From contig JAQFVV010000012.1 of NCBI GenBank assembly GCA_028023455.1, positions 11,754,499-11,818,498 on the forward strand: 64,000 nt of DNA, in the 5' to 3' direction. Origin of the DNA: Epiperipatus broadwayi. Lineage: Eukaryota; Onychophora; Udeonychophora; Euonychophora; Peripatidae. The notes below the pieces were generated by a model. The model ran no database searches and had not been told where the DNA came from. It saw nothing but the letters and a program-made list of their open reading frames with translations. The translations under genes and the position numbers were made by a program. Of the stretch, positions 36,451-47,990 are shown one piece after another. Each line of letters opens with the position of its first letter. Position 1 is the stretch's first letter.

Positions 36451-37770
36451 TTACATATATAGACACAGGTATATAATAAGCATGTGTTTTTCAGTTATTA
36501 AGAAGTTTTAGAAAATGTTATGAGTTTTCAGTTGAAAGGTAAAAAAAAAGAGTAAAGTTAAATCTAAGAAAGTTAGTAATTTTCAGTGATTTTGCAAAGA
36601 AAAGATAAAATAATAATTTATAGTTATAAATTAGAAAACATTAATACAATATTGTAAAAGACCTTGAAAAAGAGCATATGTAAATTGAATAGTATAAAAA
36701 AATTGCAGAAGTAGCGGGGAAAAAAACTATGGAAAGGGAAAAAAAGGTCAAAAATGACAATAAGTTGGCAATTAAAATATTCCTTTAAAATTTCTTATTG
36801 TAAGTTAATATTTTTAGTAAACAATTTGTGTTTGATTACAGACTTTTTTTTTTTTTTGATAAATAAATTATTTACTTATTAAATTTTGTTATCAATTGAG
36901 TTTTTATCTTGATATTTTTCTGTTAAGCAGTAGTTAATTAATAACTACGGAATCATATCAGAAAGTGTTGATGTTGAAATTGACTATTGATAAGCAATTA
37001 GTTCACAAATGATCATAATATATCCAGTATTTAGCAAACTATTTTTGTCACAAGAATGTAAATTCTTTTTTTATTATAAATTTGTTGTAAACAGGATTTC
37101 CCTTTTTAAATACACCAATGTTATTTTTTAAAATAAAAAATAAAAGCCAGAAGCTCAGTTTCTATAATTGAGAGCGATGGATTATAAATAGATAATCATT
37201 GCATTAACACTCATTTGGCCAACTTAAATAGAATCTTTGCTGCCTATTAAGGAAAGAAGATCCAAATAATAATATATTACCCCCCCCCCCCAAATGAATT
37301 GACATGTGGTTTTGTATTAGACTATTCACTAAAAAAATTTTTGAGATTTCCTTAAGAATCTTTACTCACTTAAGAGTCCAAGATTTCTCTAATTCAAATT
37401 TTAAGACATGAACATTAAAATAAGATATCCTAAATATTGAACAATGAGGTTTTTCAAAGAGATTATTTAAAACAATTTGATAATAGATATAAAAAAATAA
37501 CATTTTTTTTTTTTTTTTTATAAAAAGAGAATTATTTGTTTTATTTTTTAATCTGGATTATTTTAATATTTTTTTGTACATTCACAATTTACTGAGGCAA
37601 TTTAATTTAAAATCATTAAAAAAAAACAAATCAAGAATGATTATTAAAAAACGTTTAGATTTTTTTTAAAAAAATCGTTATTTTTTTTTAATAAAAAGTA
37701 ATATTTTATTTAACACTATGTAAATTTTTTTCTTTATATTTATGTATTATTTTTATCTTCAAGAATACAA
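36451..37770. other. No gene recognised
   Basis: AT-rich with T and A tracts (36841, 37503, 37671) and a C10 run at 37281. Confidence 0.55.
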
Positions 37771-38499
37771 TTGCCAATAATCCAGCCATGTAATATTTTT
37801 TTTTTTATTAATAAAGAAAAGGCTATAGATTTTGATGAGATATTTGGAGAAATTTTAAAATATGGTGGTGATATGTTAGCGTCAAAACTATTGATTATTT
37901 TTTTTAGAAATATATGGAGTTATAATGTTGTGTTCCTGATCATTATTATCCATCATATCAAAGATATTTTTAAGGATTTTGTTTAACAGATTTTTGTCTA
38001 ATAATAGATTACTGGTATTAAACACTCAGAATAATTTAAAGAATCAAGAAACATGATATATATATAAGTTTTGTTGCCAAATAAATGCAAGAAAAATATT
38101 GAAACCAAAAGAATGATTTATGTATTGTTTATTGATTTGGCTGTAATATTTGACTCAATTAAACAGCTCTATGGCACTGTTTAAAATTAATTGATTGACC
38201 ACCAAAGTTTATTCATATTATACAGCATTTATTTTTAAATGATCAGGCATTATCATGGATTTGAAAAAACTCTCTATAGAAAATATCCAAAATAAATTAT
38301 ACATTAAAAACTGAGGATCTAATAAATTTAAAAAACAAAACCAAAATAATAATAATGCCAAATAGGCCTCTTGAAATAAATACCAGCATAGAGCAACAGA
38401 TGTTAAAAAAAGTGAAAAGCTTTTGTTATTTGGAACAACTTCTAATGAAAAATGCTTATAGTAAAAAAATAAATAATATAATAACTCTGTCAGATAATG
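37771..38499 (+). pseudogene. LINE reverse transcriptase relic (non-RTE)
   Basis: KEKAIDFDEIFGEILKYGGDMLASKL is the segment before the first RT catalytic block, as in LINEs with the phrase PDEIPAEILK. Further on, frame-shifted pieces resemble the FxDLxxAFDSI block (DLAVIFDSIKQ), HQSLFIL, and the late VKSFCYLEQLL block (normally FxYLGS). Stops and frameshifts are frequent. The element is interrupted on the right by a PLE-derived palindrome at 38500. Confidence 0.65.
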
Positions 38500-39002
38500 A
38501 AAATTATTCTACACGAATAAAGCATGATAAATAGAACAACCAAAATGCAAAAAAAACATTAACTATAAACAACAATTTGCCAAATGCTTTGAGTACTGTA
38601 TACCAGAATCATGACAACACACTGGAATCGAATGTTTAATATTCCAGTGCATGCTCAGTGGAACACCAGTGTTATGCTGATTGATAACATTTTTAGATTT
38701 CAAAGGTGGCTTGGTCATGGGTTTTATCCTAAAAATATTACTACTGTGTGTAATGAGTCAAATGATCAGAAAATGAAGTTGAAAGAGGCTTGGTTTATTG
38801 CAAAGTCTAAAAATGTTATCAATCAGCACAATACTGGTATTCTGCTGAGCATGCACTGGAATATTAACCACTCAGTTCCAATATGTTGCCATGATTCTGG
38901 TATGCAGTACCAAAAGCGCTTGGCAAATTGTTGTTTATAATTAATGTTTTTTGCATTTTGGTTGCTCTGTTTATCATGCTTTATTCATGTAGAATAATTT
39001 TT
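38500..39002. mobile_element. Palindromic PLE end: inverted pseudo-LTRs around a GIY-YIG C-terminus
   Basis: Left arm (38500 to about 38700) is the reverse complement of the right arm (about 38811-39002). Both carry ATAAAGCATGATAAA, GGTTGTT or AACAACC, GCAAAAAA, ACAACAATTTGCC, and TTCCAGTGCATGCTCAG. The spacer encodes SNDQKMKLKEAWFIAKSKNV and a following LSMHWN, which align with the C-terminus of the PLE at 1-690 (RNDIKRKVKEACFIAIDDKA, ISKKW). So this is the last part of a PLE whose 3' terminal repeat is also present upstream in inverted orientation. Confidence 0.7.
38890..38926 (+). ncRNA. Hammerhead relic in PLE terminal repeat
   Basis: TTGCCA, then TGATTCT in place of CTGATGA, a GGTA/TACC stem with a short loop, AAAA in place of GAAA, palindromic AGCGCT, then TTGGCAA. 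The outer stem TTGCCA/TGGCAA is perfect although both core boxes are mutated. Confidence 0.35.
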
Positions 39003-40072
39003 ATAGTAAAAAAAGAAATCAGAATTAGGATTGTTGCAGCAAAAGCATTTTTCAAAAGAAAATTTAAGTTATTTGAACCTAACAGAAGTGATTTGTAGAA
39101 ACATATCCTTATCACATATGTTTGGTTAATTTGTGCTTTATTTTGGGATCTTAAACAAATAATAAATAATTCTTCCAAAAGCATTTGAAATACTGTCTTA
39201 GTGTAAAATAAAATAGATAGCTAGAATCAAATACACATATTACATATTCTGTAATAAAATAAATTAAAAATGAATATCACAGAGGTTGTTTGGAGAAAAC
39301 TATTTTAGTTTGATTACATGGACAGCCTTTATAGAATGTTTTTGAGGACAGAACATGCTAATACATCCTAGTTGGAGAATGAAGAGAATTATTAAAAAAG
39401 AATGTTTCTCTAGCTTAAATATAAGAAAACCAGTAAATAATCTAATGTTTTGTGACTTCAAGTTAATAGATAGATTTCATTATAGTAAGTGATATAGCTA
39501 TTGAAATTGAATTCTAAACTTATTTTGGTTCTATTTATTGTATAGATGAGATACTTAGATTTTCTATCAATTTTTCTACTGTTTTTATATTAAAAACATT
39601 TAAAAAATTTATGAATGTTCTATAAAATTCTAAAAATATGATGCAAGATTATAATATTAACCAGTATATCTTTCAGCCTGCTTGAAATGATATTATAGTG
39701 TAATTGATTTATTGGACATGCAAAACAAATGAATAACAAACTTCCTAAAAAAATATTTTACACTAAATTTGAACATTGAGCCTATTTATATTATATAGAA
39801 ATTCATTAGTGGATACTTATGCTGAACTTCTTTGGAAGACAGAAGACCATTAGCAGTAGAATAATGTAGTTTGGCGTTCCAAAACAAGTCAGAATAATAA
39901 ATTATTGATGATGATAGTCCTAAAGATAGAAAATCTGAGACAATAGAAAGGAAAACTGGTGTGAAATGCAAGTGTAGATTACTTCCGGCTATGTTTTTAT
40001 GTCAGTAATGTTTGGAACTGTATAGACACTTTCAAGAAGAAACGAGATATAACACACATTTAATGGTGGAAT
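39003..40072. other. No gene recognised
   Basis: AT-rich. The small minus-strand frames at 38981-39184 and 39786-39971 show no recognisable domain. Confidence 0.5.
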
Positions 40073-40385
40073 TTTATTCAGTAAGATATAGATATTTCAA
40101 ACAATTCTTCACAAATTATTTAATTTTGCACAGAGTTTTCAAAATGTTGGCTGAATTTGAAACTAAGTTTGTTATTCGTAATATCGATTAAATTTTCTTC
40201 TATTTTCATTTGAGAGTAGGGGTAATATAGACTTTTTTCTTTAGAAGTTAATAATTTTTTACCATTAATTACAGCCAGTTTTGTGTTGTTATCAATAGGT
40301 TTAAAAAATTCAATTTTGAGATGTAAACATGTATATTTATTACATTCTTGATTTAATTTTTTTTTTCGAAAATGTTTTTTTAAAT
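40073..40385 (-). CDS. Candidate 3'-terminal exon of an unrecognised gene
   Basis: On the minus strand a pyrimidine run of nine T followed by AG (ending at 40386) is a good 3' splice site. Immediately downstream an open frame of about 88 codons runs to a stop at 40122-40120, and AATAAA follows about 40 bases later (40078-40073). The peptide is Lys/Asn-rich with phrases such as ECNKYTCLHLKIEFFKPI and KLAVINGKKLL. I recognise no domain. Acceptor, ORF and polyadenylation signal in the right order make a terminal exon possible, but each can arise by chance in AT-rich DNA, and no upstream exon was identified. Confidence 0.3.
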
Positions 40386-40907
40386 CTAAAAAAAAAGACG
40401 TTGTTATTATGTTCAACGAAACTTTGATCACAAGATTTAGGATTTTCGTTGGGTACTAGATTTTGTTCTGAATTTTTACATTTGTTTTATTTATTTTTTA
40501 TTTATTATAAGCCTCCAGTCTTACGACTTAATTTCAAAAGATTTTAATTGATTTTATTATCTTATAGCTCGTTATATGAAGCTTATCCAAGAATATCGAC
40601 TTTTATAATTTTTTTATTTCTTTTAAGTGGAAAATACATTCCCCGGAATTATTTTATGAACTTCATTATTAATTTTTTTTGTATATTTTTTTCGAAAATA
40701 CTTTTTCAAAAAAAAATATTCTTCAGTTTAAAAATAGATATTACTAGCTAATGAAATTTTATGATTAATGAAATATTGATATAATCAGAGAACTGAATAA
40801 ACAATAGATTAATTAATAAATGTATTTTAAAACATGAGGCAAAAATATTGAGAATTAGAAATCAATTTAAAATAAAATATTTTAAGAATATGAGAATAAG
40901 ATGATGA
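40386..40907. other. No gene recognised
   Basis: AT-rich sequence between the candidate exon and the RTE 3' end, with more CpG than usual near 40440-40640. Confidence 0.45.
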
Positions 40908-43900
40908 GTATCATCATCATCATTTTCAAACATTATCAATCCACTGCAGGATAAAGATTTCTCCAAATTCAACCCATCTTTTCCAATTTCTAACCTCTTT
41001 TTTTTTCACATCACGTGAGCACCCTTTCTTATTTTATTCATCCATCTCACATGTGGTCATTTTTTAGGTCTTAAAATATCTTGGAATCAATTATTGTCTC
41101 TTCTATAAATATGTTCAGCCCAACTCTACTTCAGTCTCTTAATTCTTTCAATGATGCCAGTAACATTTGTTGGTTTTCTCACTCATGTAATTTGTTTTTG
41201 ATCTCTTCTTGTTACTCTTAACATGCATCTCTCCATATCTTGTTCAGTGCTCTGAAGTCCCAGATTGCCACTTTTATTAATTGTCCAAGTCTCAGATCCA
41301 TATTTAAGCACCAATAAAATACATTTATTAAAAATCTTCCTTTTCAAACACATAGGCATATTTCCTTTTAATATTAAGTTCTTTCTACCAAAATCACTCC
41401 AACAAAGTTTAATTCTATGATTGATTTCATCTATTACATGTCCATCTGTAGTAATAATCTGGTTAGGATTTGTGTAGTGTTAACTTCTTCTTATTTATCA
41501 TTATCAATCTTAAATATATTTTTTTAAAAATCCATTAAACATTACTTTAGACTTTTTTTAATATTTACCTCTAATCCTGCTTTCTTACTTTGATCTAATA
41601 ACTCTTGCAACTAAAGCATTATTTGCAAAAACAACTACATCATCTGCAAAATCTAAATGAGTTAAATAATCTCCATTTACTTTTACTTTCTTAGCTTCTT
41701 ATTTTATCCACAAAATAAAAATCAGATAATAATAATGAATTCTTTATAAAAGCTATATAAATCTCAGTAATAATATTACACATAAAAAGCCTTTTTCAAC
41801 ACCTGTTTTGATGCCTTTTTTCAAATGTTACTAATCTATTTAATGTTAATGAACTATGTCTGAAATAGTTTGCTAATGTTAAAATAGATTAGTAACATTT
41901 GAAAAGGGCACTATACCAGGTGGTTTTTTTATGTGTAATATTATTACTGAGATTTATATAGCTGTTATAAAGAATTTATTATTATTTTCTGATTATTATT
42001 TTATGAAAGACAGCATAAATATTGTTATTCTTTTCCAGTCCACAAAATACCTCTTGCAAAACTGGTTTTAAAAATTTTGGAGATATGAAGTCACTCTGTT
42101 CTACACTCTTCTTAATGTTAATCATTTTAGTATTTTTATGTAATCTAGTTGTTGTTGCAACAGTTTTATAAATATTTTTCAAAATATGACAATATTCTGG
42201 GTCTATATCTTAATAATCCAATGCTTCAGAAACTGAAGAAATGCTTATAAAATCAAATGTCTTTTCACAATATACAAATTCAAAGTATAATGGCAACTAA
42301 TATTCATTGGTCCTTTTTATAATTTTTCTCAATAGTTGTATATGATGCACTGTATTAAAACCACTTTTAAATCCTTCTTGTTCTTTTGATTAATTAAAAT
42401 CTAACATTCTTCATATATGAGTTGTAATTATTTTGGTAAAAATTTTGTAGAGAACTAAAAAAAATTAATCGGTCTGTAATTTTTAATGTCTTTTTTATCA
42501 CCTTTTAAAAATGTTAATATTAATACTGCATTCTTCCAATCAGTTGGTTCATCTTTTATCATTTAAGCACCTGATATATAACTTTTTCAAAAAAAATTCT
42601 ATTTCTTCATCAGCTTCTTTCAAGATATCGATTATAATTCTATTATTACCTGTAGTTTTTTTTTTCTTCAAATATTTAATTGTATATTTCACTTCTTTAT
42701 TTAATATTCTGGGCAATTCAGTATAGTAGTTGTAAGAGATACTTTTTCTTGTTCTTTATTGCTATATAATTTTTGATAGAACTTTACATATTCATAATAT
42801 CCCTCTTTTTAGAAATAGTTCAATTTTTTTTATTGCATAAATAAGTTTGCTATCAATACAAAGATCTTGTTTTATTCTCTTCTATAGCTTTTCTTGCTAG
42901 TTCAGAATTATACTTTCATATATCACTATCAATTTTTTTTCACACCATTTTACAAAATTTGAAATATTCACTTTTTTTAATGCATCAATTTTATATATTT
43001 TTATATTCCTCCTTTTCTTCATAAATTGTCTTGTCTCAGTAAAAATTTTACTGATCAATTGCTGTTTTTTTATATCAGTTACCTTTATTGTAGTTTTTAA
43101 AAGTGTATCGCTTATCTTCCTATTGATTTCATTTAAATCTGAATCATGTTCAAAATCTGTTAATATTTGAAAATGATTTGCAAATTCTAATTTAAATTTA
43201 TTGGAATGTTTTTGAAGATTAGGAATATTAACTGTGAATATTGATTTTCATAATAATTTTTGTCTCTAGTTTTGCATTAATATGAAGTTTATATCTCAAA
43301 GTTTTTCTTTTTCTTAGCAAACTTCATAATTCTATGTCCTTGCTCATTTCTATCACCACAATCAAATTTACCTACATCACTTTCATCTTTCAATTGTTTA
43401 CCAATTCTAACATTAGTCTCCCATGACAATTTTAAAATATTGTTTGGTCTGATCAAATGCTTTTTGTACATCCATATAAAAATCCTCCACTTCATCATCA
43501 CAATGACTACTTATTGAGGCATAAACATGAATTATCTGCATTTGATATCTGTTATTAAGTTGAATAACTAATTTTGCAAATCTTTCTAATACACCATTAA
43601 TCTCCACAATGTTATTGTTCTACTTTTTATTTGCAAACAATCCTACTTCACTTGTACTTCCATTGTTTGTGTCTTTATAGTACTGTACATGTTCACTTTT
43701 TAAATCAATTGTCTCACCTTTTCTTCTCACTTCATAAAATCCAGCAATATATCATAATCTTCTTTCACTTAAAAGTGATCTGAAGTTGTAAGCATCTAAA
43801 TAAAATGTCATCATCAAATGACATCCTGGGTTCATAATTAGAAGATTCTTTAGCATCTTCTGTCTTTGGCTTCCAGCTACTATGTTGACTGGTGACTTTA

Positions 43901-43940
43901 CAGCTTTCTGACAATAAGGGGCATTATTTATATTTATCTG
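40908..43940 (-). pseudogene. RTE-clade LINE, nearly full length, copy 2
   Basis: On the minus strand from about 43940: an EVRRKGE-like segment, the endonuclease domain (INGVLERFAKLVIQLNNRYQ, IIHVYASISSH, FKIVMGD, NVRIGKQLKDE, GDRNEQGHRIMKFA), then the RT with FxFVxYEKTF, a LTHLDFADDVV-type box at about 41650 (FADD intact here), and the C-terminal region, ending in a TGATGATGATGA tail at about 40908-40925. Numerous frameshifts and stops inactivate it. It is the same family as 21886-23256. A 290-bp inverted-repeat element sits between its RT blocks. Confidence 0.85.
41712..42002. mobile_element. Inverted-repeat MITE inside RTE copy 2
   Basis: Left half (AAAATCAGATAATAATAATG, ATTCTTTATAAAAGCTATAT, AAATCTCAGTAATAATATTA, CACATAAAAA) is matched in reverse complement by the right half down to CTGATTATTATTTT at 41989-42002. 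An inner pair, AAATGTTACTAATCTATTT and AAATAGATTAGTAACATTT, surrounds a short spacer. RTE coding sequence (VFCGLE on one side, KVKVNGDYL on the other) resumes on each side, so it inserted after the LINE did. Confidence 0.8.
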
Positions 43941-44907
43941 TCATGATTGTAAATAGCTATTAAAAAAAAGTCATTTACACACACATTCATTCTCTCTTCA
44001 AGAAAACTTGGCTGATATTTCAATTAAGAGCCATCAGATAACTAAAAAGAAATACCATGATGTTTCTTGATCATAAATTCAGAGGTGAAAGCCAATAATT
44101 TCACCACATTGGGTAATGTGCATTGTTGAGCAATCCATTCATTTGTATATACTATATGAATAATCACATAGTAATAATGAGTGCAATGATAAGAATGGAT
44201 GGAGTGAACATTAGAAAATTTTCCATTTGATTTTTTTTAATATTCTCTGTAAATGATAAAAAAGTCTCCTTTTAATTAACCGCACATTGATTAATACTAT
44301 GCTAACAATATTAAATTCCTGGATCAACAAATTTTGTGGGTGTTGCTTATATCATACACATTCCCTATTGCAAAATCTGCTTTACAAATAAAAATTGAAT
44401 ACATTTGTATTGACTTTTTACAATTTGTAAAGTAATAGTAGATTTGACAATTGACATTGAAAAGGATAAAATTTCAATCTCAATTAGATATTAATAAAAC
44501 CTCATATAATTTAGCTAATTTTTTAATGTTATAAAGTACAATTATTTTCTGTCCATTTTAATATCCATATGAATGAATAACAGAATATTATACTTAGAAA
44601 TATCCATTAATAAACAACACTGAGAAAGTTTATAATTCCTATTGATATTATTTACCACCATATTAATTGCTATTCATAAATTTGATATTTGATTACTTAT
44701 TCATAAAGGTATACGAATTGTCAAATCTTATAAAATTATAAGACATGGGGAAAGAAATGAAAATAAATTTATAAGTCATTTGCAAAGTAAATTTGACAAT
44801 AAAGGAAATATAGTGCATGATGTAAACAGCATTTAGAAAGTTTTATCATTTCTATAATTACACTATTTGTACTGAAATGGTCTGGCTTATTCAGTAATTT
44901 ATTTTGA
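43941..44907. other. No gene recognised
   Basis: AT-rich sequence between the RTE 5' side and the PLE inverted repeat. No repeat shared with the rest of the window was found. Confidence 0.5.
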
Positions 44908-45041
44908 AAAAATATTAAAACCAACAAATCTGTTGATGTTTAACAGAGACACTTTAAAACAATGGTACATAATTTTAAATAATATCAAGAACTTTTGACC
45001 TTTACATGAACTTATCAAGGTAATTATATTAAAGAACATAC
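44908..45041 (-). repeat. Left PLE terminal repeat, outer part
   Basis: Reverse complement of 53557-53690 at roughly four-fifths identity. Ends at the LTR-element insertion point. Its remaining 70 bp are at 52463-52533. Confidence 0.8.
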
Positions 45042-45821
45042 TGTGCCAGTCCGTGTATAACGGCCATGCACAAAATGGCTGTTTGCTGAAGATTCAGCAC
45101 AGCTTACATGTATCACATGAAAATTATAATTTTAATATGATTTATTAAATTATAATTCAGAGGGGAAGTGGGAGGTACGGATAGTACATAAATAAATGGG
45201 TTTGGGCTATATTATATTCTTATTATACCCACAGTACAAGTGTATGCAGTGTATATATGTTTTAATAATTTATTCGACTAGCAAACCTGTCTAAAAAAAA
45301 AAAAAAAAGGGAAAATAAGTTGTAATATTTGTTTATGTGTATAACAGGTTTTTTTTTGTTGTATTTTACTACTTATAAATGTTCGAACACACATATATAG
45401 AAATGTATTTTTATTTTTTATTATTTTTCCTAAAAAAAAGAAAAGAAAATTCTAAATAGTTAAAAATTTTTGCATTTATTGGGATTTATCTTTTATAATT
45501 GTTAGAATGAGAGGGTTTGAAATTAATTGCTAATTACAATCTACTTTCAACCGAAGAAAATGTTTTGTATAAAAGAATTTTCGGTTGATCGTGAATAAAG
45601 ATAAAATAGATTTTATCTAAGAAAGGAATGTAGCACAATGGGTGTCAAGTACTCAATATGGAAGCTTGCAAAAAGTGTACTTTAATAAATAAAAAGGTAA
45701 AAGAATGTAGAAAGGTATAATTAAATTTATTATTAGCTGATGCAATAGCTTGTAGAGGGGGTATGACAATTGGACTATTTGGGCTATATGTGCTACTGGG
45801 GGCTTTGAGTCAGTCGAGTAC

Positions 45822-45942
45822 TAGCTTGCTAAAGCATGCGGACCAAGGGAGATTAGCCTACTAAAGAGTGCGGACAAGTTGAGATTAGCCGGCTAAAGCG
45901 TGCGGATCAGTTAATGCTAGCTTGCCAAAGCATTCCAATGGC
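45822..45942 (+). repeat. 32-bp tandem repeats in 5' LTR
   Basis: Units start at 45822, 45854, 45886 and 45918, exactly 32 bp apart. The pattern is TAGC, then CTAAAG, GTGCGGA, and AAG or CAG with TTGAGAT-like ends; the fourth unit is partial. They are GC-richer than their surroundings and sit in the LTR, where reiterated protein-binding or packaging sites would be plausible. Confidence 0.85.
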
Positions 45943-46361
45943 AAAGATTTAGAAAGTTAAATCTTGTCTCTCGCTAGTCTAAAAAAATGGAACAGTATAG
46001 ATTTGTGAAAAACAATCTGACAGAGAGAAAGGAGAAAATAAACTGTGTCTGTTAAAATTATAATCACTTGGTTATTTCCCAGAAAAAGAATTTGAAAATT
46101 AGCCTTCAGCAAGGATCGTTAAGTGGAGTTTGGAAAATGATCAACAACATGGATTCTCAATACGTTTAAATAGAAAAAAAAAACGAAAGACGAATCATAG
46201 TTGGAGAACTGCAATTTATTTAGGATCTACTTGCCCTAATCAGCCATGTGCGATATACATATATACGGGAGAAGTATACTTACAGATCTGATAATTTGAA
46301 AGATGGCTCGATTATACGTTCCGGGTTATTATCCTACCATGGAGTAGACTTCCAGCCGTAG

Positions 46362-46538
46362 TACACCACCTGTTTGGCTATCAAGTCCGAAGATGCCTTA
46401 GAAGAAATAGCAGACCCTGATGACAAGAAAGACTCAAAGTATATCAGTGAATGGACACCTTATCTGCCCTATGAAGTAGCCGTGTGGCCCAGGAAGTTCG
46501 AATTGAATACAAGAACAAGTTCAGAGGAGCGTGTATAG
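46362..46538 (+). CDS. Short open frame inside 5' LTR, conserved in 3' LTR
   Basis: 58 sense codons from just after a TAG to a TAG at 46536. The product is acidic then basic (SEDALEEIADPDDKKDSKYI, PYLPYEVAVWPRKFELNTRT) and unlike the low-complexity frames elsewhere. No ATG begins it; an in-frame GTG occurs late. It could be the remains of the 3' end of a longer ORF of the parental element that overlapped the LTR. I recognise no family. Confidence 0.3.
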   Translation, partial: YTTCLAIKSEDALEEIADPDDKKDSKYISEWTPYLPYEVAVWPRKFELNTRTSSEERV

Positions 46539-47455
46539 TTGGTTATATATATATATATATTTTATATTCTATTTTTTTTTCTCTCTCATTTATGTTCTTT
46601 GTAAATTTTTTTTATGATATATATATATATTATTACTGCATACCTTGTTATATGGATTTATTACTCTAAAGTGGGAAGGAATATAGGGCACACCCATTAT
46701 GTAATCTTTTAGATATTGTTTTTTTTCTTTTATATATCTTGGGGTCATATGTATATGCATCGGTGGAGGGTAAATATAATTTAAATATTTTTATATATAT
46801 ATTGGACTTATATGTATGCATTAGTGGAAGATAAATATAATAATCTGGGGATAATAAATATTCACTTTTGTAATTAAAATCATTTATAAGTTTTTGACTT
46901 AGCTTTAAAATAATTATTAAGTTATTAGTACAGATATATAGTTTTTTTTTAATCAAAATGCAAATCCACGTAGTTAACCTGAGATTTATAGAATATAAAG
47001 TGAGCTAGATAGGGATAACTTACCGAGGAGTTGGATTGTTTCTTTTATTTTAGTCCAAACGTCTCGAAATATTCATATTCGTTAATGACTAGTCACATTT
47101 TACACACTCTTTCGGGAAAGAAAAGGAATAAGTATAATCTTGAACAGGAGTGGCGCTAGGGACTGAAGGAAATATTCAGTACTCTTAAAGGTGTGTAAGG
47201 ACACTTTAATTAGTCAACGTATAATTAATCGGCTAATGAAACAATTTAACAAGGAAGGTCTGGATGGGCCTAATTTTAGGTTCAATCTACTTCCTCTAAT
47301 AATTTCTTTGAGGTATTTACTCATATTTAATCAAAAATATTTTAGAGAATTATTATCGATGTCCCATTCTGTAGCATACGTCACTTCATGCTCGGTGCGT
47401 ATGAGAGTCTAACCATGCAAGACCACTACAGGGTCGTCGAACCGGCACAGAAAAA

Positions 47456-47473
47456 TGGCGCCTCAATCGTGGT
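47456..47473 (+). promoter_or_regulatory. Primer binding site of LTR retrotransposon 2
   Basis: TGGCGCCTCAATCGTGG starts seven bases after the LTR end. TGGCGCC matches the CCA end and start of the acceptor of several tRNAs used by retroelements. The exact primer tRNA cannot be named from this alone. Confidence 0.7.
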
Positions 47474-47990
47474 AAAGATGAACTAGGTTAAGATGAAAAA
47501 AGATAGTATTAGTAGAAATCTATACTACATTTTCATGGTTTCACAACAAATTTAGGACAGCTAAGTTAAGAGAAGAACATTGTAAATGAGATAGGATTTT
47601 AATAATTGCGTAGGAGAAGGTTGAAATATACGGTTTTGATTATTTAGTTATAAGATTTTTTTCTTTTTCGAGCAAAAATTTATTATCGTGAACGAAATAA
47701 ATTATTAACAGAAGTTAGATAAATAATTTTGTCATTTATTAGGGCATATAAGTAGAACGGGGCATTTGAAATTTTTTGTTATATTATTACACGTTTGAGT
47801 AAATTGTCATTAGAAATCAGGGAATGTGCTTGGAGGAAAGGGCGATTAGTAGGACATAGCGTAGGATGTGGTGTACTGCGAATTTACTATACGAAATTAA
47901 ATTAAATATTTTTCTGGAATTGAGTTAATAAACGTTAGTATAAAGGTAAGAATACCTTGACTTTCAAGTTCAGTAAATTTAAACCCGTAA

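Larger units (their letters stand above)
45042..47449 (+). repeat. 5' LTR of LTR retrotransposon 2
   Basis: Differs from the 3' LTR by a few substitutions, homopolymer lengths, and absence of a 31-bp AT-rich segment present in the other copy near 50509. Contains AATAAAGATAAA near 45594 as a possible polyadenylation site, TA dinucleotide runs near 46542 and 46617, and the features at 45822 and 46362. Confidence 0.95.

Noticed and set aside
46484-46669. ORFs at 46484 and 51500 within the LTRs
   Set aside because: They start at GTG and run into TA-dinucleotide and T-rich sequence, and the reading differs between the LTR copies.
47191-47412. 73-codon frame near the end of both LTRs (also 52204-52425)
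   Set aside because: Identical in both LTRs because the LTRs are recent copies; it overlaps the R/U5 side, has no ATG at its start and no recognisable domain.
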